Assembly (NCBI GenBank): GCA_009909035.1
Contig: JAAAOB010000159.1
Location: forward strand, 1-64,000
Reading direction: 5' to 3'
From: Bacteroidota bacterium
Lineage (GTDB): Bacteria > Bacteroidota > Rhodothermia > Balneolales > Balneolaceae
Length of the DNA: 64,000 nt
Shown: positions 1 to 8,743 of the stretch, in pieces
Position numbering within the stretch: the first letter of the stretch is position 1
Layout of the letters: each line of letters starts with the position of its first letter
Notes under the pieces: model-generated
Told to the model about the DNA's origin: nothing
The model's input: only the letters and a program-made list of their open reading frames with translations
The model's database searches: none
Position numbers and translations under genes: made by a program

Positions 1-4
1 ACAA

Positions 5-32
5 CCTTGCACCTTGCACCTTGCACCTTGCG
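5..32. repeat. 7-bp tandem repeat, four copies
   Basis: The unit CCTTGCA is repeated three times and followed by a fourth copy ending in G. It lies about 30 bases past the stop codon of the GH3 gene on the minus strand. It is a simple-sequence repeat with no evident function. Confidence 0.9.
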
Positions 33-61
33 TAAGAGAAAATGCCATGTCTAAGTACTTC

Positions 62-1198
62 TCAATCACCCAACCCAAGCTGACGCTTTGTCTCCATAAC
101 TCTTTCGTAAGCTACATTAATTCTTTCTTCAGAAACTGCGCCTTCTTCCACAAGGGCTACAATAATTTGCACCGCATTCGGCACGATATCGGGCTGGTAG
201 ACGGAGTTGTTACCAAAGACAAGCATATCTACGCCGGCATTCAGGGCGTGTTCGATGGCAAACTCAAGGCCATAGAATGACCGGATCGCTTCCATCTGCA
301 TATCGTCGGAAAAGAGAAGTCCATCGAAGCCCAGCGAATCCCTCAACAGTCCATCTTGAATCTCTTCCGAGAGAGTGGCCGGCAACTCTGGGTCCAGATT
401 TTCGTTTAGTACATGTGCAGTCATAACCGCAAATTGATTCTTTGATGCGATCAGCCGGCGGTATGGCTCCAGCTCGATTTCTTGCCAGGTGTCACTCACA
501 TCGGCCATACCAACGTGAGAGTCGTTCCAGGCGCTGCCGTGGCCTGGAAAGTGTTTAAGTACAGGCAGCACATTCTGGTTTTTATGCTCTTCAATGACAA
601 TCCCGGCGTGTTGAGTAACAATATCCGGATCGGCACTAAAACTCCGTTCCAGCCGGCCGATGACAGGGTTTTCCGGATTAATGTTGAGATCAACGACCGG
701 CGCAAAGTTGACATTAAACCCAAGGCTGTCAATGAGTGTTGACTGTTCTATTGCGTATTCACGCGTTGTGTCGGGGATATTTAATTCCCCCAGGTACTCT
801 GCCGAAACCGTACCGGGAAAGCCGTGATCAGGGGACAGGCGGGCAACCCGGCCCCCTTCCTGGTCAACCGCAATAAAGAGGGGAGTATCCGAGGTTGCCT
901 GCAGATCGTTTGTAAGCTTTTGCACCTGTCGGGGTGAGGCGATATTGCGGACCGGTGAATCTGTCGGGACATCGTAGCTAAACAAAATAACGCCTCCAAG
1001 GTTATATTGTTCAATATCACGAACAACATGAGAGCTATCGGCAAGCTCAAGCCCTTTGAAGCCGACCATCAGAAGCTGCCCGGCTTTTTGTTCAAGTGTC
1101 AAGTGGGCATTATCCGGGTTAGCACATCCCGAATAGAAAATTGATGTAATCAGAAATAGATATGTAAGTGTAAAGAAGGTGTGGCTGACGGATTTCAT
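62..1198 (-). CDS. GH3 family beta-N-acetylhexosaminidase-like lipoprotein
   Basis: A glycoside hydrolase family 3 protein of 378 residues, closest in type to NagZ-like beta-N-acetylglucosaminidases that act on peptidoglycan or chitin-derived sugars. The start at 1198 is preferred over an upstream ATG at 1246 because it directly opens a lipoprotein signal (hydrophobic stretch then SGC, Cys25). The sequence shows VDQEGGRV, the KHFPGHG loop with the following DSH (His216 region, the acid/base dyad of NagZ-type enzymes) and FSDDMQM, whose first Asp (Asp298) is the expected nucleophile. The lipoprotein signal places it in the cell envelope, unlike cytoplasmic E. coli NagZ. It stands alone, facing left, divergent from the TPR protein gene. 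Family is clear; the exact substrate is not. Confidence 0.9.
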   Translation of the reverse strand: MKSVSHTFFTLTYLFLITSIFYSGCANPDNAHLTLEQKAGQLLMVGFKGLELADSSHVVRDIEQYNLGGVILFSYDVPTDSPVRNIASPRQVQKLTNDLQATSDTPLFIAVDQEGGRVARLSPDHGFPGTVSAEYLGELNIPDTTREYAIEQSTLIDSLGFNVNFAPVVDLNINPENPVIGRLERSFSADPDIVTQHAGIVIEEHKNQNVLPVLKHFPGHGSAWNDSHVGMADVSDTWQEIELEPYRRLIASKNQFAVMTAHVLNENLDPELPATLSEEIQDGLLRDSLGFDGLLFSDDMQMEAIRSFYGLEFAIEHALNAGVDMLVFGNNSVYQPDIVPNAVQIIVALVEEGAVSEERINVAYERVMETKRQLGLGD

Positions 1199-1502
1199 GG
1201 ACAATATGTTCGTTGAACTTAATCTGTTGACAATAAAAGTACACAACTTTACCCTTCAGCGCATCACTGATGCACCGTTGATGGTGTAGCAGTGGATGCT
1301 AAAATATTAAGATTTTTTAATGTAACATTGAGTGCCTGAATTACTCTTGTATACACGCGAAGAGAGCGAAAGACAAGGGCCTGTAGGGAACGTCATCGCT
1401 ATTGAAGCGAAAAGAAATTAAACGTGGGAAAAAGATTTATCTTTCTTTTCATAAAACAGTTTCTCGAAACCAGGAATTAGAACTCATAACACGATAACGA
1501 AT

Positions 1503-2240
1503 ATGATTGAGAGCAATCGCAACAGGGAACTTGAACGAAAAATAGAACTATACGTGGAAGGGAGGTTAAGTCCCCAGGAAGTGGATGATCTCTGGGCAGA
1601 GCTTATCGACAATGAGTACTACCACGACTACTTAAAAAGCGCAGTGAATCTGAAAAAAGTAGCGGAAGAAAAAGAAGAGGATACCGGAACGGACAATTTT
1701 GGATCCAACAGGCAGGTTTGGCTCTCCGCTGCGGCAGCTATTTTGCTGATGGTAGGAGCTGCTACTATCTTTAATTTGAGTACAGGATCAAATGAGATGG
1801 TAGAGCCGGTTGCTTCAATTGAGCTTGACTACTACAGATCCGCTGACGGTTCAGCAACTGAATCGGTTGATTCGGAAGTTGTGCGGAAGGCAATATCTGC
1901 TGCTAACATGGGGGACGTCAGTGAGGCTCTTGAGTTATTGAAAAATGAGCTTGAAACCACAAATTCCGACCATGAACGCGCAGAACTCCTGGTTACATCA
2001 GGGTCTATACTGTATAATTCCGGACAATTTAAGGATGCAATCAAGCAATTTGAATCTGCTCTTGAACTGGAGTATGATGACCTGATACTTCGTGAACGGA
2101 ACTACTGGTATCTCGGGAATGCGTATTTCCAAATTAATCGTCTAACGGAAGCAAAAGACACACTTGAAAAAGCATTTGAGCTGAACGGTGCATACAGCCG
2201 CGTTGCTCAAAGCTATATCAGGGCACTATCTGCAAGATAA
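1503..2240 (+). CDS. Membrane-anchored TPR protein, possible anti-sigma partner
   Basis: A 245-residue protein with a charged cytoplasmic N-terminus (about 1-70), one transmembrane segment (about 73-91, rich in Ala/Leu/Ile) and a C-terminal domain (about 125-245) made of tetratricopeptide-like helices, for example near 'GSILYNSGQFKDAIKQF' and 'WYLGNAYFQINRLTEA'. This N-in, C-periplasmic layout is the one seen in many anti-sigma factors, although no ZAS zinc motif (HxxxCxxC) is present. The gene lies near a CHAT/TPR protease-like gene and an ECF-like sigma gene, which suggests a common signalling role; that link is inference. The start at 1503 is an ATG; no clear Shine-Dalgarno is seen. A hairpin with a T-run follows the stop. 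Confidence 0.75.
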   Translation: MIESNRNRELERKIELYVEGRLSPQEVDDLWAELIDNEYYHDYLKSAVNLKKVAEEKEEDTGTDNFGSNRQVWLSAAAAILLMVGAATIFNLSTGSNEMVEPVASIELDYYRSADGSATESVDSEVVRKAISAANMGDVSEALELLKNELETTNSDHERAELLVTSGSILYNSGQFKDAIKQFESALELEYDDLILRERNYWYLGNAYFQINRLTEAKDTLEKAFELNGAYSRVAQSYIRALSAR

Positions 2241-2270
2241 CCTCACAACCTTCATTTAATACATCCACAG

Positions 2271-2302
2271 GCAGCTCCTTACACAGGGGCTGCTTTTTTT
2301 TT
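2271..2302 (+). terminator. Rho-independent terminator after the TPR protein gene
   Basis: GCAGCTCC and GGGGCTGC form an 8-bp stem (one G-T pair) around a 7-base loop and are followed by nine T's. It begins 31 bases past the stop codon. Confidence 0.8.
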
Positions 2303-3171
2303 GACAGGGACACTGTGAACGTGATATGATTTGATCGTATAGCTTTCCGGGATACGCTGTTGCCGCCTGGGTATTACAATCTGTCGTTTACCATAATATG
2401 TGCTTATTCCCGAGGGGACTCTTGCCAATCCCCTATCACTTTCACAACAATAGATCAACGGCTTAGGTATTCGTGCACCGGCGTTGTGTGTGCGGGAGCA
2501 TCTACACTCACCGCACCAGATATAGGAACATGTCAGGCAAAAAAATTCTCCACTTAAGCATCAGCTTTAGTTTTAGCATCTTTTTACGGCGGCTATCGCA
2601 GAGTGATGATCTTTTCTGCATCGTGATGACCATCGAGACCAAGAGATGAGATCAAAAGCAGTTCAATTCCCCGTCCTTCAGGGACAGAAGGGATAAAAGT
2701 CCTCCTTGTTAACTGAACTTCCGCAAAAAAAAGGGGGGGGTGGCTTCAAAACAATTTTTTTTAAAACTTCAGACCACAGACAAAAAGAATGAAATTCACC
2801 TGTTCAGGGATAAAACCAGCCCCGTTTCGAGGCTACGGATATGTCGCACCTCTGGAGCTTTGATTATCTCTGATAATGGGCATACTTGCTTTTTAGTATC
2901 CTTTGTGTACCTACGTGCCTTCTGTGGCAACTTGGGATGGAGGACTGAACGGGAAGCCTGACAAGTATAATATCAAATAACCGAAGTTATTTATCAATCG
3001 ACCTTGTGCCGTTGAAGTAGAGGGTAATTTGTTATTTATGGCAAGGGTACTTTTACATGCCGTTGTAAAGATGGTAGTTGAGCTTACCGAAGGTGCTGTC
3101 AGCCAGTGTATTCCCATACTGTTGTGCCATATGGTGCTAACTTTGAGAAAGGGGGACTTTCGATATCATTG
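2303..3171. other. Gene-free stretch of decayed sequence
   Basis: About 870 bases with no convincing gene. Short open frames occur on both strands, including a Cys-rich frame on the minus strand (2279-2560) that lacks an ATG. A run of eight A's followed by eight G's lies near 2725. The stretch leads directly into a group II intron 3' end, so at least the right half is probably intron or other mobile-element debris; that is inference. Confidence 0.5.
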
Positions 3172-3249
3172 ATTAAGAATCGAATTCAGGTCTTCACGTA
3201 GGGTTCTGTGAGAGCGTTTGGTGAAATTTCCCTTGGTTGGCTACTCGAC
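3172..3249 (+). mobile_element. Relic of a group II intron 3' end (domains V-VI)
   Basis: The stretch has the layout of bacterial group II intron ends: a domain V-like segment (3177-3206) that starts GAATCG and ends GGTTC, then TGTGAGAGCGTTTGGTGAAA and a closing CTACTCGAC, the usual 3' boundary of such introns. Domain V pairing is imperfect and the AGC catalytic triad is not intact, so the copy is surely dead. No intron-encoded reverse transcriptase was recognised upstream. Confidence 0.6.
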
Positions 3250-3282
3250 AATAAAAAGGAATGGAGGGAGGTAACCAGCGGT

Positions 3283-6200
3283 TCAGGCGGCAGCATAGAA
3301 CTGGCGCGACCTGGACACCAGGATAAAACCAGCAATAAAGAGGGCGGCGAGAATCCAGCTGCCAAGGTTGGTCCCCGGCTTTTGAATCAACGGACGATTG
3401 TTGCCGTTTAAAATATACGGTCCCCAGTAATGAGGATTGGCATTCTTGCTCTTTATAAAGTCGATCTTAGTCAGCTGAAGAGCACGAGATTTGGACTCCC
3501 CGTTGTTGATGTGCTTATAGAACTCTTCAGCGAAATCCGCGGCAAATTGATCATTCACTGACCATGCGTTCAGTACAAGGCTTTGCGCCCCGGCATAGGT
3601 GAGCGCTCTGCTCAGCCCCATGATACCGCCGCCCTGGATGGCCCGGTCCCCGCCGGATTCACAGGAATTCAGCATGACCAATTCATTATTAAGGTTCAGG
3701 TCAAAAAGTTCATAGGCAAAAATCTGGTTTTTAGAGTCGTTGGTACTCCCGTCGGGTAAAAGGTGGAGTTGTGAAAAGAGTGGATCGCTTTCTGAAATTT
3801 CACTGTGTGTGGCCATGTGAAGAATGCGGCTTTTGCCGGCCATCTGACGGAATTTCCGGGGCGTTGCCTCCTCTTCAATATACGAGACACGCCTGGAAAA
3901 CCGGTTCAGATTTTTGTTGATATCTTGAACTTCTCCGGGAGCCTGCGGAAGCGAAATAAGTGACCTTTCGGTCGATCCGTTTTCAAAATCCGATACGCCG
4001 AATCCCGCATAATCATACTCAAATTCGCCGCTGTTTCTGCTGCGGCTACCGATATCACTAAGGCGGTTCAACCTGCGGACGTCCATTTTTTCAATAAGGT
4101 ACGTAGTTGCCCCGTAACTGTGGGACGATGTGGGCTTAGATACCGGAAGTACATCTACCGGCAGTTGGTGAAAGTAACCGTCGGGCATAAGAATGAGTGA
4201 GCTGTAAGTATCAGATAGTGAGCCGATATCCAGTATTTGTCCCACACGGTAAAGCTTGGTCAGATCTGCATTGCCATTAACAATTCCGTGGATGGTCTCC
4301 TCGAATAGGCCTTCAAGGTTGTCGGTGATCTCAATCTTATCGATCTCAGCAGAGGATCGTGTAATGCGGCTGATGTAGTAATTTCCATTGACGTTGGTCA
4401 GGTGGAGAAGCATTTGATCATTTCTCAGCAGCCGTTGCGTACTCCAGATGGATACCTCTTTCTCATTGGCCGGCATGGCGCGCTGATGCTTAAACAGCTC
4501 ACGCTTTTGAGCCTGCAGCCTCGAAAGCCTGTTGTTCAGCTCCAGACGTTCATCGCCGGTTGCAACAAAAAGCTTGCGCCGAAGCTGTTCCATCTTTTTC
4601 GTGATTTGACGATCCCGGCTCAGCTGCTCTTCGGTGAGCTCAGTAGATGTAATGAGTGGATTTTGCAGCATAGAGGCGTCGTTGATCGTCTTTACCCTGT
4701 CGAGAAGCTGGATGGCTCGATCCGTATTCCCGCGCTCCATCAAAAAGTCGGCATAGGCCTCAAATAGCTGCATATATTCCTGTTCGATGGTCCAGTAGCC
4801 TGTCTCGCGATCAGCTGAATATCGAGCCCGCTCCATTACCATATCTGTCGTTTCACGGTAGATCTGTTCCGCTTCCGTAAATTCGCCCTTGTGATGGTGC
4901 AGCTGCGCCATCAACATTCGGGAGAGCGTTAAAATTGAAAAGTCCACTACAGATATATCATGAGCTTTAAAATCATGGAGAAGTTCAGAAGCTTCTTTAA
5001 AATTCTCCATGATTATTTGTAACTCAGATCTCTGAACAAGTTTTTCAAGGACCAAACTTGTATTATTTTGGCTCAAAGCAAGATCTGATAACTCAGTTTC
5101 GAGTTCCAGACTTTCTTTATACTTATGTCTCTTCTTTAACAGTTGTGCACGTTCGCTTAGAATCCTGATTTTAAATCTTGAGGATGAGCTTTTCTTTAAG
5201 CGTTCTTCAGCCTGGTCTAAATACTGTTCTGCTTCATCGAGATCTCCGATAAAATTTGATTCAAATACTGATTTACTTACAAAAATTGAAAATAGATCCT
5301 CGTTATTACCTATACGTTCAGCCAGTTCAGCAGCCTCATCGATGTATTTTCTGGCCATATCAAAATTCTGGTTCTTTCGATAGAAAATGTGAAGATTCCT
5401 GTAAATATCAATCTGGTCATCATAATTTTGAGACGCTTTTGCATGTTCCAGCGCTTTCAGCTGGGTATCGATATATTTTCCGGACTCGCCGGTTTTGAAA
5501 TAGACCAGGCTCAGGTTGTTGTAGAGGGTGGTCAGCTTTTCATCGTCAAAATCTTCCGATCGTGAAAGCGTTGTTTCAAACACCTCCCGTGCTTCTCTGT
5601 ATTTGCCAAGTATGTAAAGATAGCCACCATAGCTGGAGTAGATAGAGTCAAGGCCTCCCTGGTCGCCAAGGTAGTCTGATAGCGGCATGGAATACTCCCT
5701 TTGCACTTCCAGGCTACGGTCAAGGTGGCCCAGGCTATACATCACATAATCCAAGCCCCAGTAGAGGTTTCTTTTTTCATAGGATATCGGGAATAAATCC
5801 AAATCCATTAATTGATCATAAATGGAGGGTATTTGGTTGAATTGATTGAGTGTGTAAAGAGAGTTAAAATAGGTGGCAAGGTATAATTGCCGTTTTAACT
5901 CACTAATGCCGCGTTGATTAAAAAATCTATCGTTATTCTCAATTGTGTAATTATAAAATTTTCTATCAACGACCCTGACCACCCTGTTGTAATTACCAAG
6001 CAGAAAGAGTGTAAATATGTCGGGTTTCGATTCGTAGAATTTTGAACCCAGAATAGTTTCATTAACTACACTGCGATTAATCGAGTATAGTTTACTTGTA
6101 GTTAAATTTTGTGCGTAAAATGCAGCAAACTCTCTTTCTCTTAAGGACTTTTTCTTTTGATTTAGAAGGTAGGCAAGTAGCAGATGCTCTGAATTATATT

Positions 6201-6462
6201 CTTTCCCCAATTTTAAGATTGAGTTCAAAGAGGTCGTATTTTTGAGAATAGACTTTATCTTCTCCGAGGACAATCCCTGTAAGAATTCCTTTTTATCTGA
6301 TTCGGTGAGGCTGTGATACATGACCGCGGTACTCCATAATGCCTCAGAGGCAACGCTGTCCTGCTCAAGAAGGTCTCCATATATCTCAATCTGGTAGGAT
6401 TGAGAAAATGAATATCCTGGTATCGATAGCAGGAAAATTAAAAGAAAATATGAGAAGCGCAT
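3283..6462 (-). CDS. Secreted TPR-CHAT domain protein (caspase-like protease fold)
   Basis: A 1059-residue protein with an N-terminal signal peptide (ending near 'GYSFSQS'), a long helical repeat region (about 150-650) with TPR units such as 'LTTLYNNLSLVYFKTGE', a CHAT domain (about 740-1015), and a C-terminal transmembrane segment (about 1034-1051) with a short basic tail. The CHAT domain carries both catalytic residues of the caspase/separase clan: His886 in 'HMATHSE' and Cys934 in 'LNSCESGG'. The signal peptide plus C-terminal anchor puts the protease domain in the periplasm. In other systems (for example Csx29 of type III-E CRISPR) TPR-CHAT proteins are proteases whose cleavage event frees a sigma factor. 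Two small lipoprotein genes lie upstream on the same strand, likely in one operon, and an ECF-like sigma gene diverges from them. Confidence 0.88.
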   Translation of the reverse strand: MRFSYFLLIFLLSIPGYSFSQSYQIEIYGDLLEQDSVASEALWSTAVMYHSLTESDKKEFLQGLSSEKIKSILKNTTSLNSILKLGKEYNSEHLLLAYLLNQKKKSLREREFAAFYAQNLTTSKLYSINRSVVNETILGSKFYESKPDIFTLFLLGNYNRVVRVVDRKFYNYTIENNDRFFNQRGISELKRQLYLATYFNSLYTLNQFNQIPSIYDQLMDLDLFPISYEKRNLYWGLDYVMYSLGHLDRSLEVQREYSMPLSDYLGDQGGLDSIYSSYGGYLYILGKYREAREVFETTLSRSEDFDDEKLTTLYNNLSLVYFKTGESGKYIDTQLKALEHAKASQNYDDQIDIYRNLHIFYRKNQNFDMARKYIDEAAELAERIGNNEDLFSIFVSKSVFESNFIGDLDEAEQYLDQAEERLKKSSSSRFKIRILSERAQLLKKRHKYKESLELETELSDLALSQNNTSLVLEKLVQRSELQIIMENFKEASELLHDFKAHDISVVDFSILTLSRMLMAQLHHHKGEFTEAEQIYRETTDMVMERARYSADRETGYWTIEQEYMQLFEAYADFLMERGNTDRAIQLLDRVKTINDASMLQNPLITSTELTEEQLSRDRQITKKMEQLRRKLFVATGDERLELNNRLSRLQAQKRELFKHQRAMPANEKEVSIWSTQRLLRNDQMLLHLTNVNGNYYISRITRSSAEIDKIEITDNLEGLFEETIHGIVNGNADLTKLYRVGQILDIGSLSDTYSSLILMPDGYFHQLPVDVLPVSKPTSSHSYGATTYLIEKMDVRRLNRLSDIGSRSRNSGEFEYDYAGFGVSDFENGSTERSLISLPQAPGEVQDINKNLNRFSRRVSYIEEEATPRKFRQMAGKSRILHMATHSEISESDPLFSQLHLLPDGSTNDSKNQIFAYELFDLNLNNELVMLNSCESGGDRAIQGGGIMGLSRALTYAGAQSLVLNAWSVNDQFAADFAEEFYKHINNGESKSRALQLTKIDFIKSKNANPHYWGPYILNGNNRPLIQKPGTNLGSWILAALFIAGFILVSRSRQFYAAA

Positions 6463-6571
6463 TTACAAATAAATAAGAAACAATTATAGTACTTGCATTC
6501 TGAGTACCTAATCAAACAGAAATATCTGATTGTCTATTATCGGTCTCTGCGCAAAAAATATAAGTTTTACC

Positions 6572-6787
6572 CTACTCGAGAACACCGCCAGTTTGCGGTC
6601 GTCGAATAATAGGGTCCATATCATCGCCGGAGGTAGAATCCCAGAAGGAGCCGTCGGTTGTGGAGGTGGTGATGGAGGTCTCTTCGGTTTCGGGAAGGTC
6701 GGCATTGGCGTCGGTCATCGAGGCGCATCCGGTTGCAAATGCGAAAACCAGGAGAAGTGAAGCGAGTTTGGTGAGTAAATTTTTCAT
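6572..6787 (-). CDS. Small lipoprotein, copy 1 of a tandem pair
   Basis: A 71-residue protein with a lipoprotein signal (lipobox ATGC, Cys21) and a short acidic, Thr/Ser-rich mature part ending in 'RRPQTGGVLE'. No known domain. It is almost identical to the neighbouring gene at 6840-7055, both in protein and in DNA, which points to recent duplication or gene conversion. It lies 109 bases upstream of the CHAT gene on the same strand and could be co-transcribed with it. The mature peptide is only about 50 residues, so a structural enzyme role is unlikely; substrate, sensor or ligand of the CHAT protein are possibilities without direct support. Confidence 0.75.
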   Translation of the reverse strand: MKNLLTKLASLLLVFAFATGCASMTDANADLPETEETSITTSTTDGSFWDSTSGDDMDPIIRRPQTGGVLE

Positions 6788-6839
6788 AATAGAAGCTAAT
6801 TTTAGATTTAAAATGTGATGTGTCTGCTAAGATCAAATT

Positions 6840-7055
6840 TTATTCGAGAACACCGCCAGTTTGAGGTCGTCGAATAATAGGGTCCATATCATCGCCGGAG
6901 GTGGAATCCCAGAAGGAGCCGTCGGTTGTGGAGGTGGTGATGGAGGTCTCTTCGGTTTCAGGAAGGTCGGCGTTGGCGTCGGTCATGGAGGCGCAGCCGG
7001 TTGCAAATGCGAAAATCAGCAAAATTGACGCAAGTTTGGTGTGTAGAGTTTTCAT
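6840..7055 (-). CDS. Small lipoprotein, copy 2 of a tandem pair
   Basis: A 71-residue paralogue of the preceding lipoprotein. Differences are confined to the signal peptide (for instance 'MKTLHTKLASILLIFAF' against 'MKNLLTKLASLLLVFAF'); the mature parts after Cys21 are identical. It is the first gene of the leftward CHAT transcription unit and is separated from copy 1 by 52 bases. The strict identity of the mature part implies that it is under selection or was converted recently. Confidence 0.75.
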   Translation of the reverse strand: MKTLHTKLASILLIFAFATGCASMTDANADLPETEETSITTSTTDGSFWDSTSGDDMDPIIRRPQTGGVLE

Positions 7056-7562
7056 AATAAATGATATTTAGACTTAAGGTTGTGGTTGATCTGCCGATAA
7101 AAGATGCAGACTGCATTTATCAGCGATTATAAAAGTGCATTATGGTATAGATATTTACTTACATCCGTTGGCCCGGGTCCTAAACTCTGTGGAGAAAACC
7201 ACCTGATGTGACTCACTGAAATCAATACTTGAAAAAAAGAGCATTGATTTGAGACGGGAGACGTATGCCCTGAATACACGAATCAGAGAAACAGGGAAGG
7301 TGTAGCAGACATTCCGGAAACTGTAGATGTAAATAAAATCACGTAGTTAAGGTTTACGGTGTTAAACTATTCACGATTGATTTCACTCTTTTCCGTAAAT
7401 AGAGCAAACATAGCAGTCAATGTTCTTATCTAATTGTAAGTTTTTTTTATGACTAATGGAAATAAAATATTTTTTTTCTAAAATCATTTGTATGATAAAG
7501 TAAATTGTACTGACGTCAATTTCATCTTTTATAAAATTTTCTCATCAAAATTTTAATTCACT
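7056..7562. promoter_or_regulatory. Divergent intergenic region, lipoprotein/CHAT operon and sigma gene
   Basis: About 500 bases between the leftward lipoprotein-CHAT unit and the rightward sigma gene. The last 180 bases before the sigma gene are very AT-rich with long T and A runs. Promoters for both units must lie here; no box matching the Bacteroidota consensus exactly was found and no RNA gene is recognised. Confidence 0.5.
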
Positions 7563-8129
7563 TTGGGTATCGTGCAGCGAATAGACTATTCAGATTTAGT
7601 AGAAGCACTACAACACGGGGATGAAGATACCGCAAACGAACTGCTGCGCGAGGTGATGCCGCGCCTCGAAGATTACCTTCAGGTTGTGATGGGGGCCACA
7701 GCAATTGAAGCGGCTGAATGTGCTCACCAGGCGTTTCTGGATGTTTTTGAGAGAATAAGAGAGAATAAGATTAACGACAGGAAATATATTTTTAGCTACC
7801 TGATTACAACCGCACGACACACCTATCTTCAATACAAAAAATCGCAACATCGCTATGTGTCTGATTTTGAAGAATACCGGCACTATGTATCGCCGGCTGA
7901 TCAGGTACAAACGCTCATTGAAGAGGAGCGAATGGAAATTTTGGAGCTCTGCCTCGAGGAGCTATCGCCCGATGATCGTGAGCTCATTACTTACATGCTG
8001 GCACATCCGGACGCCAATACCAAACAGATTAGCCGTAAATTTGGACTCTCAAACGCGAATGTCCGGACAAAGAAATCCAGGCTGATCCACAAACTTCATC
8101 ACAGTTTTAAGCGGAAAATGTCGAGCTAA
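7563..8129 (+). CDS. ECF-like sigma-70 family RNA polymerase sigma factor
   Basis: A 188-residue protein with the two-domain layout of group 4 sigma factors. Region 2 spans about 20-95 ('HQAFLDVFERI' then 'YIFSYLITTARHTYLQYKK', a region 2.4-like helix) and region 4 spans about 125-185, with the helix-turn-helix 'TKQISRKFGLSNANVRTKKS'. The start is taken at a TTG (7563); a GTG three codons on (7572) is equally possible, as there is no ATG or clear Shine-Dalgarno. It diverges from the lipoprotein-CHAT genes and its 3' end overlaps the convergent gene by 4 bases. Its neighbours suggest that it is controlled by the membrane TPR protein and/or the CHAT protein; this is inferred. Confidence 0.85.
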   Translation: MGIVQRIDYSDLVEALQHGDEDTANELLREVMPRLEDYLQVVMGATAIEAAECAHQAFLDVFERIRENKINDRKYIFSYLITTARHTYLQYKKSQHRYVSDFEEYRHYVSPADQVQTLIEEERMEILELCLEELSPDDRELITYMLAHPDANTKQISRKFGLSNANVRTKKSRLIHKLHHSFKRKMSS

Positions 8130-8728
8130 AAGCGGATGCTGAATCCACCTGCACTGCCATGTACAGTGAAAGTGTCCATTATTTTGAAGAGTCTCCGGCT
8201 ATGGTTTCGACTGAGCGTATACATCAACATATCGAAGACGAATAGAAATCCTCCCTGCAGCATGATCGACTGTCCATATCCCACGGAGCGGCGGTTGTTT
8301 GTACCGATTCCACGCTCCCACAGGTACGCACCCAATGCCACATACCCAAGATCCAGGCCCGCATTGAAGAGCAAAACCTTTTGAAAGTTTTGCTGCTCAC
8401 GCACAGTTTCGCTTAGCGTGTAGTCATTCGGGTCTTTGCGGGCAGCCGACCTGTACCCAAGCCCGGAGATCAGAAGATTTACGCTGCCCCATGCAACATT
8501 CATTTCGTGAAAATGGCGTACCCTCCCAGAAGTAACCGCCAAACCTACACCTGACACTGCTATATTGCTGATTGCCCAGCCACCAAGAACAGTCATCCCG
8601 TTTTGAGTAAAACCGAGCCTGGATTCGTTCAGTTTGTAAAGTGAATCGTGTACATCTTGTGCGGAAGTTGTTTGAATGTTATGCCCAAGGATAATTACAA
8701 AAGCAGTGATGAGTATCAACGGTTTCAT
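8126..8728 (-). CDS. Integral membrane protein, DUF6992-like
   Basis: A 200-residue protein with a signal peptide (cleavage near 'TTSAQD') and about four later hydrophobic segments, for example 'TVLGGWAISNIAVSGVGLAV' and 'SIMLQGGFLFVFDMLMYTL'. The pattern 'ESRLGFTQNGMTVLGGWA' with 'MNVAWGSVNLLI' resembles the DUF6992 family, for which no function is known. It converges on the sigma gene with a 4-base overlap and lies 15 bases downstream of pdeM on the same strand, so read-through from the repair pair is likely. Confidence 0.7.
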   Translation of the reverse strand: MKPLILITAFVIILGHNIQTTSAQDVHDSLYKLNESRLGFTQNGMTVLGGWAISNIAVSGVGLAVTSGRVRHFHEMNVAWGSVNLLISGLGYRSAARKDPNDYTLSETVREQQNFQKVLLFNAGLDLGYVALGAYLWERGIGTNNRRSVGYGQSIMLQGGFLFVFDMLMYTLSRNHSRRLFKIMDTFTVHGSAGGFSIRF

Positions 8729-8743
8729 AGTAGTAAAAATGGT

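Noticed and set aside
2360-2557. Open frame on the plus strand starting 'MPPGYYNLSFTI', superficially like IS91-type transposases
   Set aside because: The similarity is limited to about ten residues and does not continue.
2279-2560. Cys-rich open frame on the minus strand, possibly a transposase zinc finger
   Set aside because: No ATG, stops directly upstream, and no family could be matched with confidence; it may be chance.
3283-6462. CHAT protein as Csx29 of a type III-E CRISPR system
   Set aside because: No CRISPR array, no gRAMP or Csx30-like gene, and the protein has a signal peptide and membrane anchor, unlike cytoplasmic Csx29.
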